Assembly: GCF_020252405.1 (NCBI RefSeq)
Contig: NZ_JADCDA010000008.1
Span: 1 to 64,000, forward strand
Origin: Aestuariivirga sp.
Lineage (GTDB): Bacteria; Pseudomonadota; Alphaproteobacteria; Rhizobiales; Aestuariivirgaceae
Reading direction: 5' to 3'
DNA length: 64,000 bases
The position numbers and the translations under genes are program-made. Position 1 is the first letter of the stretch; each line of letters starts with the position of its first letter. Under the pieces are notes generated by a model that was given only the letters and a program-made list of their open reading frames with translations, did no database searches and was not told the DNA's origin. Below, one piece after another: positions 26,982 to 37,344 of this stretch.

Positions 26982-28216
26982 TGCCGCGCATCCTTTGCCA
27001 TATCATGGACGCACGTTACCTGGCGATGCCCAATCATAGGCACACTCCGGCGCAACAGGGCGGCGTGGTCGACTTCGCGGCGCTTCTCGCGGAGCCGGGC
27101 CTGCTGCAGCCCGAAGCCCAGGGTGAAGCGCATGACAGGGAGGCGGTGGAAAGAGAAGACGGTTCGTCACGCGATGGAGACCAGCTCGCTCCGCAGGAAC
27201 AACCGGCCAACCCGGCGCCTGGCCCGGCATGGAACCCGGTGAATTTTTCCACCGCTCTGCCGCCGGTGACTGTGTGCTCTGTTGCAGCGGGAAGGATCAC
27301 GCCGGGAAGCGATCAATCCCCTGCCGCTTCGCCGGCCCCGGAGCCGGAAGCCCGGCTCGACGCGGAGGTGAAGAAGCAAGAGAACCCTCAGGCGGTAAAC
27401 GAACTCGCTCCGAAGCCTGCGCAGGCACATGGCGCTTCAACGCTGAAACTGGACGATCGCCATGCTGACGAGGACTCCCGCTCCGCCGGCGGCGGCGATC
27501 GTGACAAGCATTCCCGTCTGCCTGCCGTGGCACAGGACCAGCACGGTGAGCCAACGTCAAAGGCAATTTCGGATGCACGGGCCGAAGAGCCGATGGCCGT
27601 GTCCGATACGGCTGCACCACCCATCACGCCTACAGCGCAGAAGGCGGCTGCCCAAACGCCAGCCTCCCCATCGGCGGTTCATGCTCCGCCCGTGCCGGAG
27701 ACGCCGGTGACCCAGGCGCCTGTCAGGCAGATACTCGCTCTTTTGGACACCCCGGGCGCGGTGCTTCCCATGGTGACGAACACGCTTCTCAACGCCTCGG
27801 GTCCCACTGGCGAAATCCGCGTGTTGCGGATGAAGCTCCGTCCGGAAGCGCTGGGCGAGGTGGACATAACACTTCGGCGGCGCGGCGCTGACATGCGCAT
27901 CGACATCACCGTCACGACCCAGGCCGCCGCAGACGCATTGCGAACCGATCTTGGTCTTCTCAAGGAGCGTGTTGGCAACCTGTTGCGGCCGGAGGGTGCC
28001 CAGTCCGTCGTGGTGGTGGTTCAGTCCGCCGACAGTCTGCCCACCCCGCAGGGCGGTGCAACTGGCGATGCGGGCAGTGCCATGGGCGGAAGCTTCGCGG
28101 CAGGTGGCGGGGAGAGATCACCTTCACGCAAGCGGGAGACGCCATCTCCTGCGAGGGAAGGTGAGAGCCATGAAGAAATTCGTCTGCAGCCTGCTTCTGC
28201 TGATCTCGTTGTGTGA
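26981..28216 (+). CDS. fliK: Flagellar hook-length control protein FliK (formerly MotD)
   Basis: This 411-aa secreted ruler protein has a long low-complexity Ala/Pro/Gln-rich N-terminal part (residues 1-265). The conserved C-terminal Flg_hook domain follows (about 275-350, with VLRMKLRPEALGEVDITL), and then a Ser/Glu-rich tail. In rhizobia the gene in this place after motC was first named motD and later recognised as fliK. The start overlaps the motC stop as TGATG. Confidence 0.85.
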   Translation: MPRILCHIMDARYLAMPNHRHTPAQQGGVVDFAALLAEPGLLQPEAQGEAHDREAVEREDGSSRDGDQLAPQEQPANPAPGPAWNPVNFSTALPPVTVCSVAAGRITPGSDQSPAASPAPEPEARLDAEVKKQENPQAVNELAPKPAQAHGASTLKLDDRHADEDSRSAGGGDRDKHSRLPAVAQDQHGEPTSKAISDARAEEPMAVSDTAAPPITPTAQKAAAQTPASPSAVHAPPVPETPVTQAPVRQILALLDTPGAVLPMVTNTLLNASGPTGEIRVLRMKLRPEALGEVDITLRRRGADMRIDITVTTQAAADALRTDLGLLKERVGNLLRPEGAQSVVVVVQSADSLPTPQGGATGDAGSAMGGSFAAGGGERSPSRKRETPSPAREGESHEEIRLQPASADLVV

Positions 28217-28733
28217 GGCCAGCGCTGCTGCGCCCGCCGGAGCGGGGGGTGTCTGCGAGCGCGAGATGTCCGGAGCGGCGGCGGAGGCAGGGGTGCCGCT
28301 CGGCGTGCTCTATGCGGTCGCCATGACGGAGACCGGCCGCAAGGGTTCGCTTCACCCCTATGCCCTCAACATCGAGGGGCTCACAGTCATCACCACCACG
28401 AAGCAGGATGCATTGGCCGAATACGACCGCGCCCGGCGCTCCGGCAAGAAGCTCATCGATCTTGGCTGCATGCAGGTGAACCATCACTATCACGGGCGCG
28501 CCTTTGCCTCCGTCTCGGCGATGCTCGATCCGGCTCTCAATGTCAGATATGCGGCCCGTTTCCTGAAAGACCTGCGGCAGAAGGAAGGAAGCTGGGCCAT
28601 GGCCGTGGCCCGCTACCACGCGGGACCGCACAACGATCCTGCCCAGAAGCGCTACATCTGCGCCGTGATCCGCAATCTCGTCGCCACCGGTTTCGGCGCC
28701 TGGACGCCTGCCTCACGCCAATTCTGCAGGTGA
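28170..28733 (+). CDS. Lytic transglycosylase of the flagellar cluster
   Basis: The 187-aa protein has a signal peptide (residues 1-21, ending SAAAP) and an SLT-type lysozyme-like domain, with the catalytic glutamate at E54 (VAMTETGRKG) and the conserved block CMQVNHHYHGRAF. It probably opens peptidoglycan for the rod, because the FlgJ here (37345) has no hydrolase domain. I chose the ATG at 28170, which begins a clear signal peptide and overlaps the end of fliK by 47 bases; a longer frame from 27951 has no natural composition. Confidence 0.85.
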   Translation: MKKFVCSLLLLISLCEASAAAPAGAGGVCEREMSGAAAEAGVPLGVLYAVAMTETGRKGSLHPYALNIEGLTVITTTKQDALAEYDRARRSGKKLIDLGCMQVNHHYHGRAFASVSAMLDPALNVRYAARFLKDLRQKEGSWAMAVARYHAGPHNDPAQKRYICAVIRNLVATGFGAWTPASRQFCR

Positions 28734-28802
28734 TTGCGTGCATCAGTCCGGCGCAAGCCAAACGCCGCATGCTGCGGAAAGGGTTAGCAAAGGGTTCAGG
28801 CA

Positions 28803-30059
28803 ATGAGTCTTTACGGCGTGATGCGCACCGGCGTGTCGGGCATGAATGCCCAGGCAAACCGTCTTTCGGCAGTGGCGGACAATGTCGCCAACGTGAACAC
28901 CACCGGCTACAAAAGCGCGAGCTGCGAATTTTCCAGCCTGATCCTGTCCAACTCGGATGCCGCCTATGAGTCGGGCGCTGTGCTGACGGACGTCCGCTAC
29001 AACATCGATGCGCAGGGCGGCCTTGTGGCAACCTCGTCGATCAGCGACCTCGCAATCAGCGGCAACGGCTTTTTCATGGTGGCGAACCCGGCGGGCACGC
29101 CATTCCTCACGCGGGCTGGCGCCTTCGTGCCCGATGGCAGTGGAACTCTGGTCAATGCCGCCGGCTTCGCCCTGCTCGGTTACAAACTTAACCCCGGCCA
29201 GCCGACCGTGACGCTGAATGGATTCGATAACCTCACGCCGGTCAGCTTCGGCGGACCATCGCTCTCGGTTACGCCATCCTCTCAGGGCGCCATTCGCGCC
29301 AATCTGCCGTCAACCGCAAGCAACGTCGCGATGACCAACCTCCCATCGTTGAACAATGCATCTTCGACTTACACGGCAAAATCCTCGCTGATAGTCTATG
29401 ACAATCTGGGCGCCAAGGTGACGCTGGACGTCTATTTCGCGAAGACTGGAACCGGAAACTGGGAGATGTCGGTCTATGACTCGCGCGACGCTGCCCCCGG
29501 CGGCGGCTTTCCCTATGGGACGGGTCCATTGACGACACAGTCTCTCGCGTTTGGCGCCGACGGCAAGTTCGTTACTTCGCAATCGACGGCTTTCACCTTC
29601 ACCATCCCGGGCGGGGCCGACTTCACGCTCGACGTGGGCGGAACAACGCAATTCGCGACCGGATATACCGTTCTTTCCGCGTCGGTGAACGGTACGCCGG
29701 CAGGCGAGCCCAAGAACGTCGAAATCTCGCGCGACGGATTCGTATATGCCATCTACGATGGCGGCACCCGCATTCCGGTGTTCCGTATTCCCCTTGCCAA
29801 TGTGACGAGCCCCAACCTGCTCACGCCACTCGCGGGGAATGTGTTCCAGGCCTCGTCCGAGACCGGGGGCATTACGATCGGTTTTGCGCAGTCCGGCGGG
29901 CTTGGCGATATCATCTCCAAGACGCTTGAGCAGTCCACCGTGGACCTGGCCAGCGAGCTCACCACCATGATCGATGCCCAGCGCGGATACACCGCGAACT
30001 CAAAGGTGTTCCAGACCGGTTCGGAGCTCATGGACGTGCTGGTCAATCTGAAGCGCTAG
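28803..30059 (+). CDS. flgE: Flagellar hook protein FlgE
   Basis: The 418-aa hook subunit has the N-terminal rod/hook motif (SAVADNVANVNTTGYKSAS, about 20-38), the FlgE D1/D2 middle and the C-terminal motif ELTTMIDAQRGYTANSKVFQ near residue 390. The size is typical for rhizobia. It follows the lytic transglycosylase after a 69-base gap. Confidence 0.96.
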   Translation: MSLYGVMRTGVSGMNAQANRLSAVADNVANVNTTGYKSASCEFSSLILSNSDAAYESGAVLTDVRYNIDAQGGLVATSSISDLAISGNGFFMVANPAGTPFLTRAGAFVPDGSGTLVNAAGFALLGYKLNPGQPTVTLNGFDNLTPVSFGGPSLSVTPSSQGAIRANLPSTASNVAMTNLPSLNNASSTYTAKSSLIVYDNLGAKVTLDVYFAKTGTGNWEMSVYDSRDAAPGGGFPYGTGPLTTQSLAFGADGKFVTSQSTAFTFTIPGGADFTLDVGGTTQFATGYTVLSASVNGTPAGEPKNVEISRDGFVYAIYDGGTRIPVFRIPLANVTSPNLLTPLAGNVFQASSETGGITIGFAQSGGLGDIISKTLEQSTVDLASELTTMIDAQRGYTANSKVFQTGSELMDVLVNLKR

Positions 30060-30089
30060 ACGGCATGACGGCGGCATGAGGCCCCTGCA

Positions 30090-31556
30090 ATGGCAACTCT
30101 TTCTTCGGCACTGAACTACGCGCTGGCGGGTCTCTCCGTCAGTGCGGCGCAGTCGGCTGTCGTGTCCCGGAACGTCAGTTCGGCGGGTGACGAAAACTAT
30201 TCCCGCCGCACGGCCGAGATCGTCACCTTGCCGAACTCCGGCCCCGTTGTGGCCCAGATCGCGCGCAGTACCGACCGCACGCTGCTCGACAAGCTGCTGA
30301 CATCCACCAGTGGCGCGGCGGGGCAGCAGGTCACGCTCGAGGCTCTGCAGCGGATGAGCGCCATCACCGGTGACCCGCAAGACGACCAGTCCATCGCGGC
30401 GGCTCTCGGAAAGCTGCAGACGGCGTTGCGCGGCTATGAACAGAATCCCGCCAGCTCCAGCCTTGCGCGCGCTGCGCTGGAGGCCGCTCGCGGCGCGGCC
30501 CAGAAGCTCAACACAGCTTCGGACCAGGTCTCCTCCATCCGTTCCGAGGCGGATCGGAGCATGGCGGATTCTGCCGAACGCATCACTCATCTTCTGTCGC
30601 AGTTCAAAGTGGTGAACGACACCATCGTTCGCGGCCAGGGGACAGCGGGCGATCTGACGGAATCTCTGGACCAGCGCGACGCGATCCTCAAGCTGCTCTC
30701 GGATGAAATCGGCATCCGCACCACCGTGCGGCCCAACAACGATGTATCGATCTACGCGGAAGGCGGCGCGGTTCTGTTCGAGGCAAGCCCGCGCAGCGTG
30801 AGCTTTGCGGCCTCCGGCCACCTGGCTGCCGGCAGCGCGGGCAATGCGCTGATAATCGATGGCGTGCCGGTGACCGGCGCCGGCGCGACGATGCCTGCTT
30901 CCGGCGGCAAGTTGTCGGCCTACGCGGCATTGCGGGACGGACTTGCGCCACAGCTTTCGCTGCTGCTGGATCAGATTGCCGCGGGACTCATCAATGCATT
31001 CTCCGAGGCGGATCCGCAATTGCCTGCAAGCCTGCCGACAGTGGAGGGTTTGTTCCAGGGCACGGGTGCGCTCCCCTTGCTCAGCAACCCGAATGCCGGG
31101 CTGGCGGGCAGGATCCGGATCAACGCTCTGGCCGATCCGGACCAGGGCGGCACACCGCTGCTGATCCGGGACGGCGGTTTCGGCGGACCTGGCTATCTAC
31201 GCAACGCTACAGGCCAGGCCGGCTTCCAAACCCGCATCGCCGAGCTTGCAGACGCGCTCGACAGGAAACAATCATTCGGCAACTGGGGTGGCCTCGGTGG
31301 TGACGCATCGCTGACAGATTACGGGGCCAGATCCGCCTCCTGGGTCGAAGCGAAGCGGCAGGACGCGCAGGCCTCAGGCGATGCGGCGGCAGCGGGCAAG
31401 TCCCGCGCCGCTCAGTCGCTTGCCCGGATCAATGGCGTCAACATCGACCAGGAAATGGCGACACTGCTCGACCTCGAGAAAAGCTATCAGGCGTCATCCA
31501 AGGTGCTGACAGCCGTCAATTCCATGTTCGACACCTTGCTTGAGGCCGTAAACTGA
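30090..31556 (+). CDS. flgK: Hook-filament junction protein FlgK
   Basis: This 488-aa junction protein (HAP1) has an N-terminal helix resembling other axial proteins (SVSAAQSAVVSRNVSSAGDE) and a C-terminal region (NGVNIDQEMATLLDLEKSYQ and KVLTAVNSMFDTLLEAV) that is diagnostic of FlgK. It begins 30 bases after flgE. Its stop shares a base with the flgL start (TGATG). Confidence 0.95.
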   Translation: MATLSSALNYALAGLSVSAAQSAVVSRNVSSAGDENYSRRTAEIVTLPNSGPVVAQIARSTDRTLLDKLLTSTSGAAGQQVTLEALQRMSAITGDPQDDQSIAAALGKLQTALRGYEQNPASSSLARAALEAARGAAQKLNTASDQVSSIRSEADRSMADSAERITHLLSQFKVVNDTIVRGQGTAGDLTESLDQRDAILKLLSDEIGIRTTVRPNNDVSIYAEGGAVLFEASPRSVSFAASGHLAAGSAGNALIIDGVPVTGAGATMPASGGKLSAYAALRDGLAPQLSLLLDQIAAGLINAFSEADPQLPASLPTVEGLFQGTGALPLLSNPNAGLAGRIRINALADPDQGGTPLLIRDGGFGGPGYLRNATGQAGFQTRIAELADALDRKQSFGNWGGLGGDASLTDYGARSASWVEAKRQDAQASGDAAAAGKSRAAQSLARINGVNIDQEMATLLDLEKSYQASSKVLTAVNSMFDTLLEAVN

Positions 31557-32596
31557 TGGGGATAGTGGACTCCATTCCCACCCGCCTGCTGCTGCAGCCG
31601 CTGCGTCTCGCCACGGCGGAGAGTCAGAAACGGCTGGCGCAGGCGCAGGCCGAGTCCGCCTCCGGCCGCCACGAGGACGTCGGCCTCGCGCTTGGCGCAC
31701 TCACGGGCGCGGCCATCAGTCTGCGGGTTCAGCTGGCGGGGCTCGACCAGTCAGCCGCCAGCCTCGGCCTTGCCAGCGCCCGGGGCGAATCCGTGCAGGC
31801 CTCCCTCTCCTCTCTCAACAAGTTGACGGAGCAGTTTCGCTCCACGCTCACTGGGGCGCGCAATTCCGAAAACGGGCGGGCGCTGAGCGCCGCGCTGGCG
31901 CGAACCTCCCTCGACTCCATGCGGGATACGCTCTCCGTCACCCAAAACGGACAATATCTGTTCTCCGGGCTGGCCAGCAACACGCCTCCGCTTGCCGATT
32001 ATGACGCGGGGCCGCGCCAGGCCATCGCCAGCGCCTTCCAGGCGCAGTTCGGCTTCGCGCCGGACGATCCGGCGGCGGCCTCTCTGAGCGCCACGGACAT
32101 CGGAGGTTTTCTAGATGGCGCCTTCGCGGCTCTTTTCACCTCGCCCGGCTGGACGTCCACGTGGTCGGCGGCAGCCGACGAGACGCCCAAGCTGCGGCTC
32201 CCCTCCGGCGGCGCTGTCGATGTATCCAGCAGCGCCAACGCACCCTTCGCGCCACTTATGGCCCAGGCCTTCTCGATGATGGAGGTGCTGGGCCGCGGCA
32301 AACTCAACGCGACGGCCTTCATAGCCGCCACCGACCGGGCGCTCGTCCTGATTTCGCAGGCTCAGGCAAGACTCGGCGAGGAACAGTCACGGATTGGCAT
32401 CGGCCAGTCGGGAGTCAAGGCGGCGCAGGCGGAGATCGACGGGAAGAAGCCGCGGCTCACGGCTGCGGTCAACGCTCTTGAGGGTGTCGACCCTTATGAG
32501 GCGGCCACGCGCGTCAACGTGCTTATGACCCAACTCGAGAGCTCTTATGCGCTGACCGGCCGGATCAGCCGCATGAGTCTTCTTTCCTATATCTGA
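31556..32596 (+). CDS. flgL: Hook-filament junction protein FlgL
   Basis: The 346-aa protein (HAP3) joins FlgK to flagellin. It resembles flagellin only at its ends: N-terminal ATAESQKRLAQAQAESASGR and a C-terminal helix ending ESSYALTGRISRMSLLSYI. It follows flgK with a one-base overlap, the standard order. Confidence 0.92.
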   Translation: MGIVDSIPTRLLLQPLRLATAESQKRLAQAQAESASGRHEDVGLALGALTGAAISLRVQLAGLDQSAASLGLASARGESVQASLSSLNKLTEQFRSTLTGARNSENGRALSAALARTSLDSMRDTLSVTQNGQYLFSGLASNTPPLADYDAGPRQAIASAFQAQFGFAPDDPAAASLSATDIGGFLDGAFAALFTSPGWTSTWSAAADETPKLRLPSGGAVDVSSSANAPFAPLMAQAFSMMEVLGRGKLNATAFIAATDRALVLISQAQARLGEEQSRIGIGQSGVKAAQAEIDGKKPRLTAAVNALEGVDPYEAATRVNVLMTQLESSYALTGRISRMSLLSYI

Positions 32597-32624
32597 AGCG
32601 GAGCCCGGACCACCATGGGAACAG

Positions 32625-33011
32625 ATGAGCATGTATGAATCGACCTATATGGCGATGCTCGAAGACACCACCGAGCAGATACGCGACAACGAGCGGCGGG
32701 CCTTCGACACCGCGATAGCTCTGCTGAAACGCGCCCAGCAGGCCGGCCGCGGCACGCGCGACTCGGTCGAGGCGCTGCTCTTCGTCAACCGCCTCTGGAC
32801 GATCCTGCTCGAGGATCTCGCGGATGAGGGCAATGGCCTGCCTGAAGCCCTCCGCGCCAGCCTGATCTCCATCGGCATCTGGATGCTGCGGCGTTCCGAG
32901 GACATCCGCCAGGGGCATGTCGACGATTTCTCCGCCCTGATCGAAGTGTCGGAGACCATTAGGAACGGACTGGGAAGGAACGCACATGTTCATTCATCTC
33001 AAGCGTGGTGA
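32625..33011 (+). CDS. flaF: Flagellar biosynthesis regulator FlaF
   Basis: The 128-aa cytoplasmic protein matches the FlaF family (YESTYMAMLEDTTEQIRDNE at the start; ALLFVNRLWTILLEDLAD in the middle). In other alphaproteobacteria FlaF promotes flagellin synthesis or export and opposes FlbT. The final 26 bases overlap flbT, which suggests translational coupling of the antagonistic pair. Confidence 0.92.
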   Translation: MSMYESTYMAMLEDTTEQIRDNERRAFDTAIALLKRAQQAGRGTRDSVEALLFVNRLWTILLEDLADEGNGLPEALRASLISIGIWMLRRSEDIRQGHVDDFSALIEVSETIRNGLGRNAHVHSSQAW

Positions 33012-33378
33012 GAAGCTCTACGTCAACGGCGCGGTGCTGCGGGTGGACCGCAGAACCTCCCTCGAGTTTCTCAACGACGTGACTTTTCTGCTCGAGAACC
33101 ATGTCATGCAGGCGGACGAGGCGACAACTCCGGTAAGGCAGCTCTATTTCGTGGTTCAATCCATGCTCATGGATCCGGCCAACGCGGGCATGACGGCGGA
33201 ACTCTACAAGCATCTTTCCTTCCGCACGCGCCAGGCGACCGATGACGAGAGCGTACGCCAGCAGATCGACCTCGCCGACCAGAAGGTGGCTGAAGGCCGG
33301 TATTTCGACGCCTTGAAGCAACTGCGGCTGTCCTTTGCCGGCGGCCGGAAATCCGAAGCCAGTGAGGAGGCTGCCTGA
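32986..33378 (+). CDS. flbT: Flagellin mRNA regulator FlbT
   Basis: The 130-aa protein matches FlbT (MFIHLKRGEKLYVNGAVLRV; LENHVMQADEATTPVRQLYF). FlbT represses flagellin translation or stability by acting on the flagellin 5' leader in Caulobacter and Brucella relatives. The conserved leader element before all three flagellins in this window is a natural candidate target. The ATG is preceded by GGGAAGGAA inside flaF. Confidence 0.94.
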   Translation: MFIHLKRGEKLYVNGAVLRVDRRTSLEFLNDVTFLLENHVMQADEATTPVRQLYFVVQSMLMDPANAGMTAELYKHLSFRTRQATDDESVRQQIDLADQKVAEGRYFDALKQLRLSFAGGRKSEASEEAA

Positions 33379-33785
33379 TGACCCCCGTAAACCCCACCGC
33401 AGCCGCCCCTGCTACCACTTCGAGGGCCGCGGCCCAACCGTTCAAGACCAATATGGATTATGAAAGCTTCCTGCGGCTGTTCATGGCGCAGATGAAGAAC
33501 CAGGATCCGACGAAACCCAATGATCCGACAGAAACGCTCTCCCAGCTCGCATCCTTCTCGACGGTCGAGCAGTCGATCAAGCTGAACGGCAAGCTGGATT
33601 CGCTGTTGTCCTCGTCCAATGCCACACTGGGCTCGGTGCTGATAGGCCGCAAGCTGAGCAGCCTCGATGGGTCGGTGTCCGGCGTGGCGACGAGCGTGAC
33701 GATGGGCCAGGACGGCCTCGTCGCAACGCTGAGGGACGGCCGGACGCTGGCCCTGGGCGGTGGCTACACTGTGAGCGCGGCATGA
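33378..33785 (+). CDS. flgD: Flagellar hook assembly protein FlgD
   Basis: This 135-aa hook-cap protein has the conserved FlgD block (MDYESFLRLFMAQMKNQDPT then LSQLASFSTVEQSIKLN). It is shorter than enteric FlgD and lacks the larger C-terminal domains, as is common in rhizobia. It starts with one base shared with flbT and ends with a four-base overlap with fliQ. Confidence 0.93.
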   Translation: MTPVNPTAAAPATTSRAAAQPFKTNMDYESFLRLFMAQMKNQDPTKPNDPTETLSQLASFSTVEQSIKLNGKLDSLLSSSNATLGSVLIGRKLSSLDGSVSGVATSVTMGQDGLVATLRDGRTLALGGGYTVSAA

Positions 33786-34048
33786 ACGAAGCCGACGCGC
33801 TGAAGCTGGTGCAAGACGCAATCTGGGCTGTCATCGTCGGGGCGGGTCCTGCGGTGGGCGCGGCCACCCTGATCGGAATTGTCATCGCGCTGATTCAGGC
33901 GCTCACCCAGGTCCAGGAGGCCACGCTCACTTTCGTGCCCAAAATTCTTGCGGTGTTTGCGGCCTTGCTTCTGCTCGCCCCGGTCGCGGCAGGCCAGCTG
34001 ATGAGCTTTACCGAGCAGGTTTACGCCCACATCGAAACCGGCTTCTGA
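33782..34048 (+). CDS. fliQ: Flagellar export gate protein FliQ
   Basis: The 88-aa protein has two hydrophobic helices (about 15-38 and 54-76) and the typical GAATLIGIVIALIQALTQVQE-like segment with FVPK after it. It forms the export gate with FliP and FliR. It sits between flgD and flhA, as in rhizobia. Confidence 0.95.
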   Translation: MNEADALKLVQDAIWAVIVGAGPAVGAATLIGIVIALIQALTQVQEATLTFVPKILAVFAALLLLAPVAAGQLMSFTEQVYAHIETGF

Positions 34049-34054
34049 CGATGC

Positions 34055-36160
34055 ATGTCGCCCGGCATGACTGACGCATCGCGAATCGCTCCCGCTGGCC
34101 CGGCTCCGCGATCGGGCAACCGTGACATCGGCTTCGCGGCGGGCGTTGTCGCGATCCTCATTGTCCTATTCCTGCCAGTACCGCCGTTTCTGCTCGACCT
34201 GGGACTTGCCCTCTCGATCTCGCTGTCGGTCGTGATTCTCATGGTTGCGCTGTGGATCGGAAGGCCGCTCGACTTCTCGGCCTTTCCCACCGTTCTGCTC
34301 ATTGCCACCATGCTGCGTCTGTCGCTGAACGTGGCGACCACGCGGCTCATTCTGTCGCACGGGCATGAGGGGCCCACGGCCGCCGGCCACATGGTCGGCG
34401 GCTTCTCCCGCCTGGTGATGGGCGGGGATTTCGTCATCGGCGTCATCGTCTTCGTCATCCTCATCACCATCAATTTCATGGTGATCACCAAGGGCGCGTC
34501 CCGCATCGCGGAGGTGGGAGCCCGATTCACGCTTGATGCGATTCCCGGTAAACAGATGGCGATCGACGCCGATCTTTCGGCGGGGCTTATCGACGAGAAG
34601 GAAGCGCGCCGGCGGCGCTCCGAACTCGAGCAGGAGAGCGCCTTCTTCGGGTCGATGGACGGCGCCTCGAAGTTCGTGCGCGGCGACGCCATCGCCGGGC
34701 TCATCATCACCGGCGTCAATGTCTTCGGCGGCATCATCATCGGGATGATGCGCCATGGCATGAGCTTTTCGGAATCGGCGGACGTCTACACCCAGCTCTC
34801 GGTGGGCGACGGCCTCGTCACCCAGATTCCCGCGCTTATCGTGTCGCTGGCCGCCGGTCTCCTCGTGTCGAAGGGCGGGAACCGGGGCGAGGCGCAGGAG
34901 GCGATCTTCACCCAGCTCGGCGCCTATCCGCGCGCTCTTCTGGTGGCCGCCATGCTGCTCGGCATACTGTCGCTGGTTCCGGGGCTTCCCTTTCTGCCTT
35001 TTGCGCTTCTGGCGGGCATTGTTGCGGGTGGTGCCGTCACCATCGTAAGGCAGGGTGCGCGCGAGCGCCAGGCCGCGGATGACAAGCAGCGCCGGGATGA
35101 GGCGACCCGGCAGGAGGAAGAGAAGAGCTCCGTCAAGGAGCTCCTGCGGACGCCCGAGATCGAACTGCGCCTCGGCCGCCAAATCTCGAGCGCGATGCTG
35201 GTGTCGCACGGCGAGCTTGCCCACCGCGTGGCCAAGATGCGCCGCCGTTTCGCGCAGGATTATGGCTTCGTCATTCCGGATATCCGTTTGGGGGACGACC
35301 TGCTCATTCCGCCACGGAGCTATGCCATCCGCATCCACGGCACCACGGCCGCGAGCTTCGAACTGCGGCTGGGCGAACTCCTGGTCATTCCCGGCGGCAA
35401 ACCCAAGCCTGACCTTCCCGGGGACGACGTGCGCGAGCCTGCTTTCGGCATGGAAGCTTGCTGGTATCCGGACGTCTTCGCCGCCGAACTGCGCGCCAAT
35501 GGCCATATTCCCGTCGATCCCATGTCAGTGATGCTCACGCATCTCTCGGAAGTGATCCGCAGCAACCTCGCGAACCTGATGTCCTACAAGGACCTGCGCG
35601 CCCTGACGGACCGGCTGGAACCGGAATACAAGCGGCTTCTCGACGAGACCTGTCCGTCGCTTCTCTCCTTTTCGGGTTTCCAGGCCATTCTGAAGCTGCT
35701 GCTGGCCGAACGCGTATCGGTGCGCAACCTGCACCTCATTCTCGAAGCCATCGCCGAGATCGCGCCGCATGTGCGAAAGCCCGAGGCCATCGTGGAGCAT
35801 GTGCGCCACCGTTTGGCCCAGCAGATCTGCGGTGACCTTGCGCAAGACGGACTGCTGAAGGTCGTGCGCCTCGGAAGCCGGTGGGACATTTCGTTCATCC
35901 AGAGTCTGAAGCGCGACGGGAAGGGCGATGTTTTCGAGTTCGACCTCGACCCGAGGTTGATCGAGCAGTTCGCGGGCGAACTTTCCACCGCGGTCAAGCC
36001 GCTCGTGGACCGGGGCGAACAGTTCGCGCTCGTTACCGCGCCCGAAGCCCGGCCCTATGTCCGCATGATCGTCGACCGGCTGCTTCCTGCCATCGCGGTG
36101 CTGTCGCATATCGAAATCGCGCGGAGCGTGAAACTGGACGTGATTGCATCGCTTTCATGA
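34055..36160 (+). CDS. flhA: Flagellar export gate protein FlhA
   Basis: The 701-aa protein is the largest export-gate component. It has about eight N-terminal membrane segments (residues 25-320) and a cytoplasmic C-terminal domain (about 350-700) that docks chaperones. The signature [14 protein letters not shown] and the loop [20 protein letters not shown] are intact. The ATG at 34055 and an in-frame ATG at 34067 are both plausible. Its stop overlaps the fliR start by four bases. Confidence 0.97.
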   Translation: MSPGMTDASRIAPAGPAPRSGNRDIGFAAGVVAILIVLFLPVPPFLLDLGLALSISLSVVILMVALWIGRPLDFSAFPTVLLIATMLRLSLNVATTRLILSHGHEGPTAAGHMVGGFSRLVMGGDFVIGVIVFVILITINFMVITKGASRIAEVGARFTLDAIPGKQMAIDADLSAGLIDEKEARRRRSELEQESAFFGSMDGASKFVRGDAIAGLIITGVNVFGGIIIGMMRHGMSFSESADVYTQLSVGDGLVTQIPALIVSLAAGLLVSKGGNRGEAQEAIFTQLGAYPRALLVAAMLLGILSLVPGLPFLPFALLAGIVAGGAVTIVRQGARERQAADDKQRRDEATRQEEEKSSVKELLRTPEIELRLGRQISSAMLVSHGELAHRVAKMRRRFAQDYGFVIPDIRLGDDLLIPPRSYAIRIHGTTAASFELRLGELLVIPGGKPKPDLPGDDVREPAFGMEACWYPDVFAAELRANGHIPVDPMSVMLTHLSEVIRSNLANLMSYKDLRALTDRLEPEYKRLLDETCPSLLSFSGFQAILKLLLAERVSVRNLHLILEAIAEIAPHVRKPEAIVEHVRHRLAQQICGDLAQDGLLKVVRLGSRWDISFIQSLKRDGKGDVFEFDLDPRLIEQFAGELSTAVKPLVDRGEQFALVTAPEARPYVRMIVDRLLPAIAVLSHIEIARSVKLDVIASLS

Positions 36161-36918
36161 CCGAGCCGTTGCAGACCCAATTGCTTGGGCTGGTCCTGCT
36201 GTTCTGCCGGATCGGTGGCTGCCTGCTTCTCGCACCGGGGCTTTCGAGCCCGCGCGTGCCGGTGCATGTGCGGCTGTTTGTGGCGCTGGCCATCACCGCC
36301 GCCGTTTCACCCATGATCGTGCCGGAGATTGTGAGTCAAACGGGCTCGGCTTCTCCTGATCGCCAGATCTGGCTGATCATGCAGGAGACCGTCATCGGGG
36401 CGCTGCTCGGCCTTCTGGCGCGCTGCTTCCTTTTGGCTCTGCAATTCGCCGCCACCGCCATTTCCAACTTTATCGGGCTGGCCGGAATTCCCGGCATTCC
36501 GCTCGAGGAGGCTGACACCGGTTCTCCCCTTGCTACGCTCGTCTCCACAGCTGCCGTGACGCTGATCTTTGCAATGGGTCTCCACATCGAACTGCTGAAG
36601 GCGGTGATCGACTCCTACGCTGTCATGCCCCCGGGCGCGCCGCCTGGCGCCGATGCCCTGCTGTCGAACCTGCTGCAAACGCTCAATGAGACCTGGCTTC
36701 TTGCGCTCAGGCTGTCGGGTCCATTTCTGCTCTATGGCGTGATCGTCAACTTTGCGCTCGGCATGGGTAATCGTTTCGCCCAGCAGATTTCCATGTATCA
36801 CGCAACCACCGGCGCGGTGATGCTGGGTGGGTTTCTTCTATTTTACCTGGTGTGGGTCGACTGGGCGATGATTTTCGCCGGCGCCTACCGGACCTGGCTG
36901 GTGGAGGGCGGTTTTTGA
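36157..36918 (+). CDS. fliR: Flagellar export gate protein FliR
   Basis: The 253-aa membrane protein has about six hydrophobic segments and the FliR motif [20 protein letters not shown] (about 107-126). It completes the FliP-FliQ-FliR pore. I chose the ATG at 36157 overlapping the flhA stop; a longer frame from 35881 is a shadow inside flhA. Confidence 0.95.
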   Translation: MTEPLQTQLLGLVLLFCRIGGCLLLAPGLSSPRVPVHVRLFVALAITAAVSPMIVPEIVSQTGSASPDRQIWLIMQETVIGALLGLLARCFLLALQFAATAISNFIGLAGIPGIPLEEADTGSPLATLVSTAAVTLIFAMGLHIELLKAVIDSYAVMPPGAPPGADALLSNLLQTLNETWLLALRLSGPFLLYGVIVNFALGMGNRFAQQISMYHATTGAVMLGGFLLFYLVWVDWAMIFAGAYRTWLVEGGF

Positions 36919-37322
36919 GTGGCGATTCCAAACGCCTGCTGCGCCTGGCTCGGGCGCAGGCCGATCTCACCCGGTTACTCGAAGGCAAGATTGCCGCGGA
37001 GCGGCAATGCCAGGAAGAATTTCGGCAAACGCGGCTCGACACACTATCGGCGCTGGAACAGGTGAGCGCCGCCGGCCTCGTCTTCTACCCCGCTGCCCTG
37101 CGACGCCTGTGCGACATCGATGCGTCGATTGCCGCCAGCGAGCGGGAGGCACGCGCGCTGGCGGCCAGACTTCTCATGGCGCGGGGCCGGGAAGATGTTC
37201 TGCTGCGCAGGGCTGGGGAAGCCGCGGCCCGGCGGCAGCGGCATGTCGCAATGGAAGAGGGCCGTGAGGCCGCTCTGGCCATGGCGGAAAAAGCCCCGGG
37301 CAAGCCAGGCGTGGTGAAGTGA
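36915..37322 (+). CDS. FliJ-like coiled-coil flagellar protein
   Basis: The 135-aa protein starts with TTG over the fliR stop (TTGA). It is helical, rich in Arg, Ala and Glu, and predicted coiled coil over most of its length (residues 8-120). Small coiled-coil proteins at this position act as FliJ-type escorts of export chaperones or ATPase stalk subunits. Sequence alone does not prove it. The start codon is rare but no ATG in frame fits better. Confidence 0.55.
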   Translation: MSGDSKRLLRLARAQADLTRLLEGKIAAERQCQEEFRQTRLDTLSALEQVSAAGLVFYPAALRRLCDIDASIAASEREARALAARLLMARGREDVLLRRAGEAAARRQRHVAMEEGREAALAMAEKAPGKPGVVK

Positions 37323-37344
37323 GGGTTCACTTGGAAAAAACGCC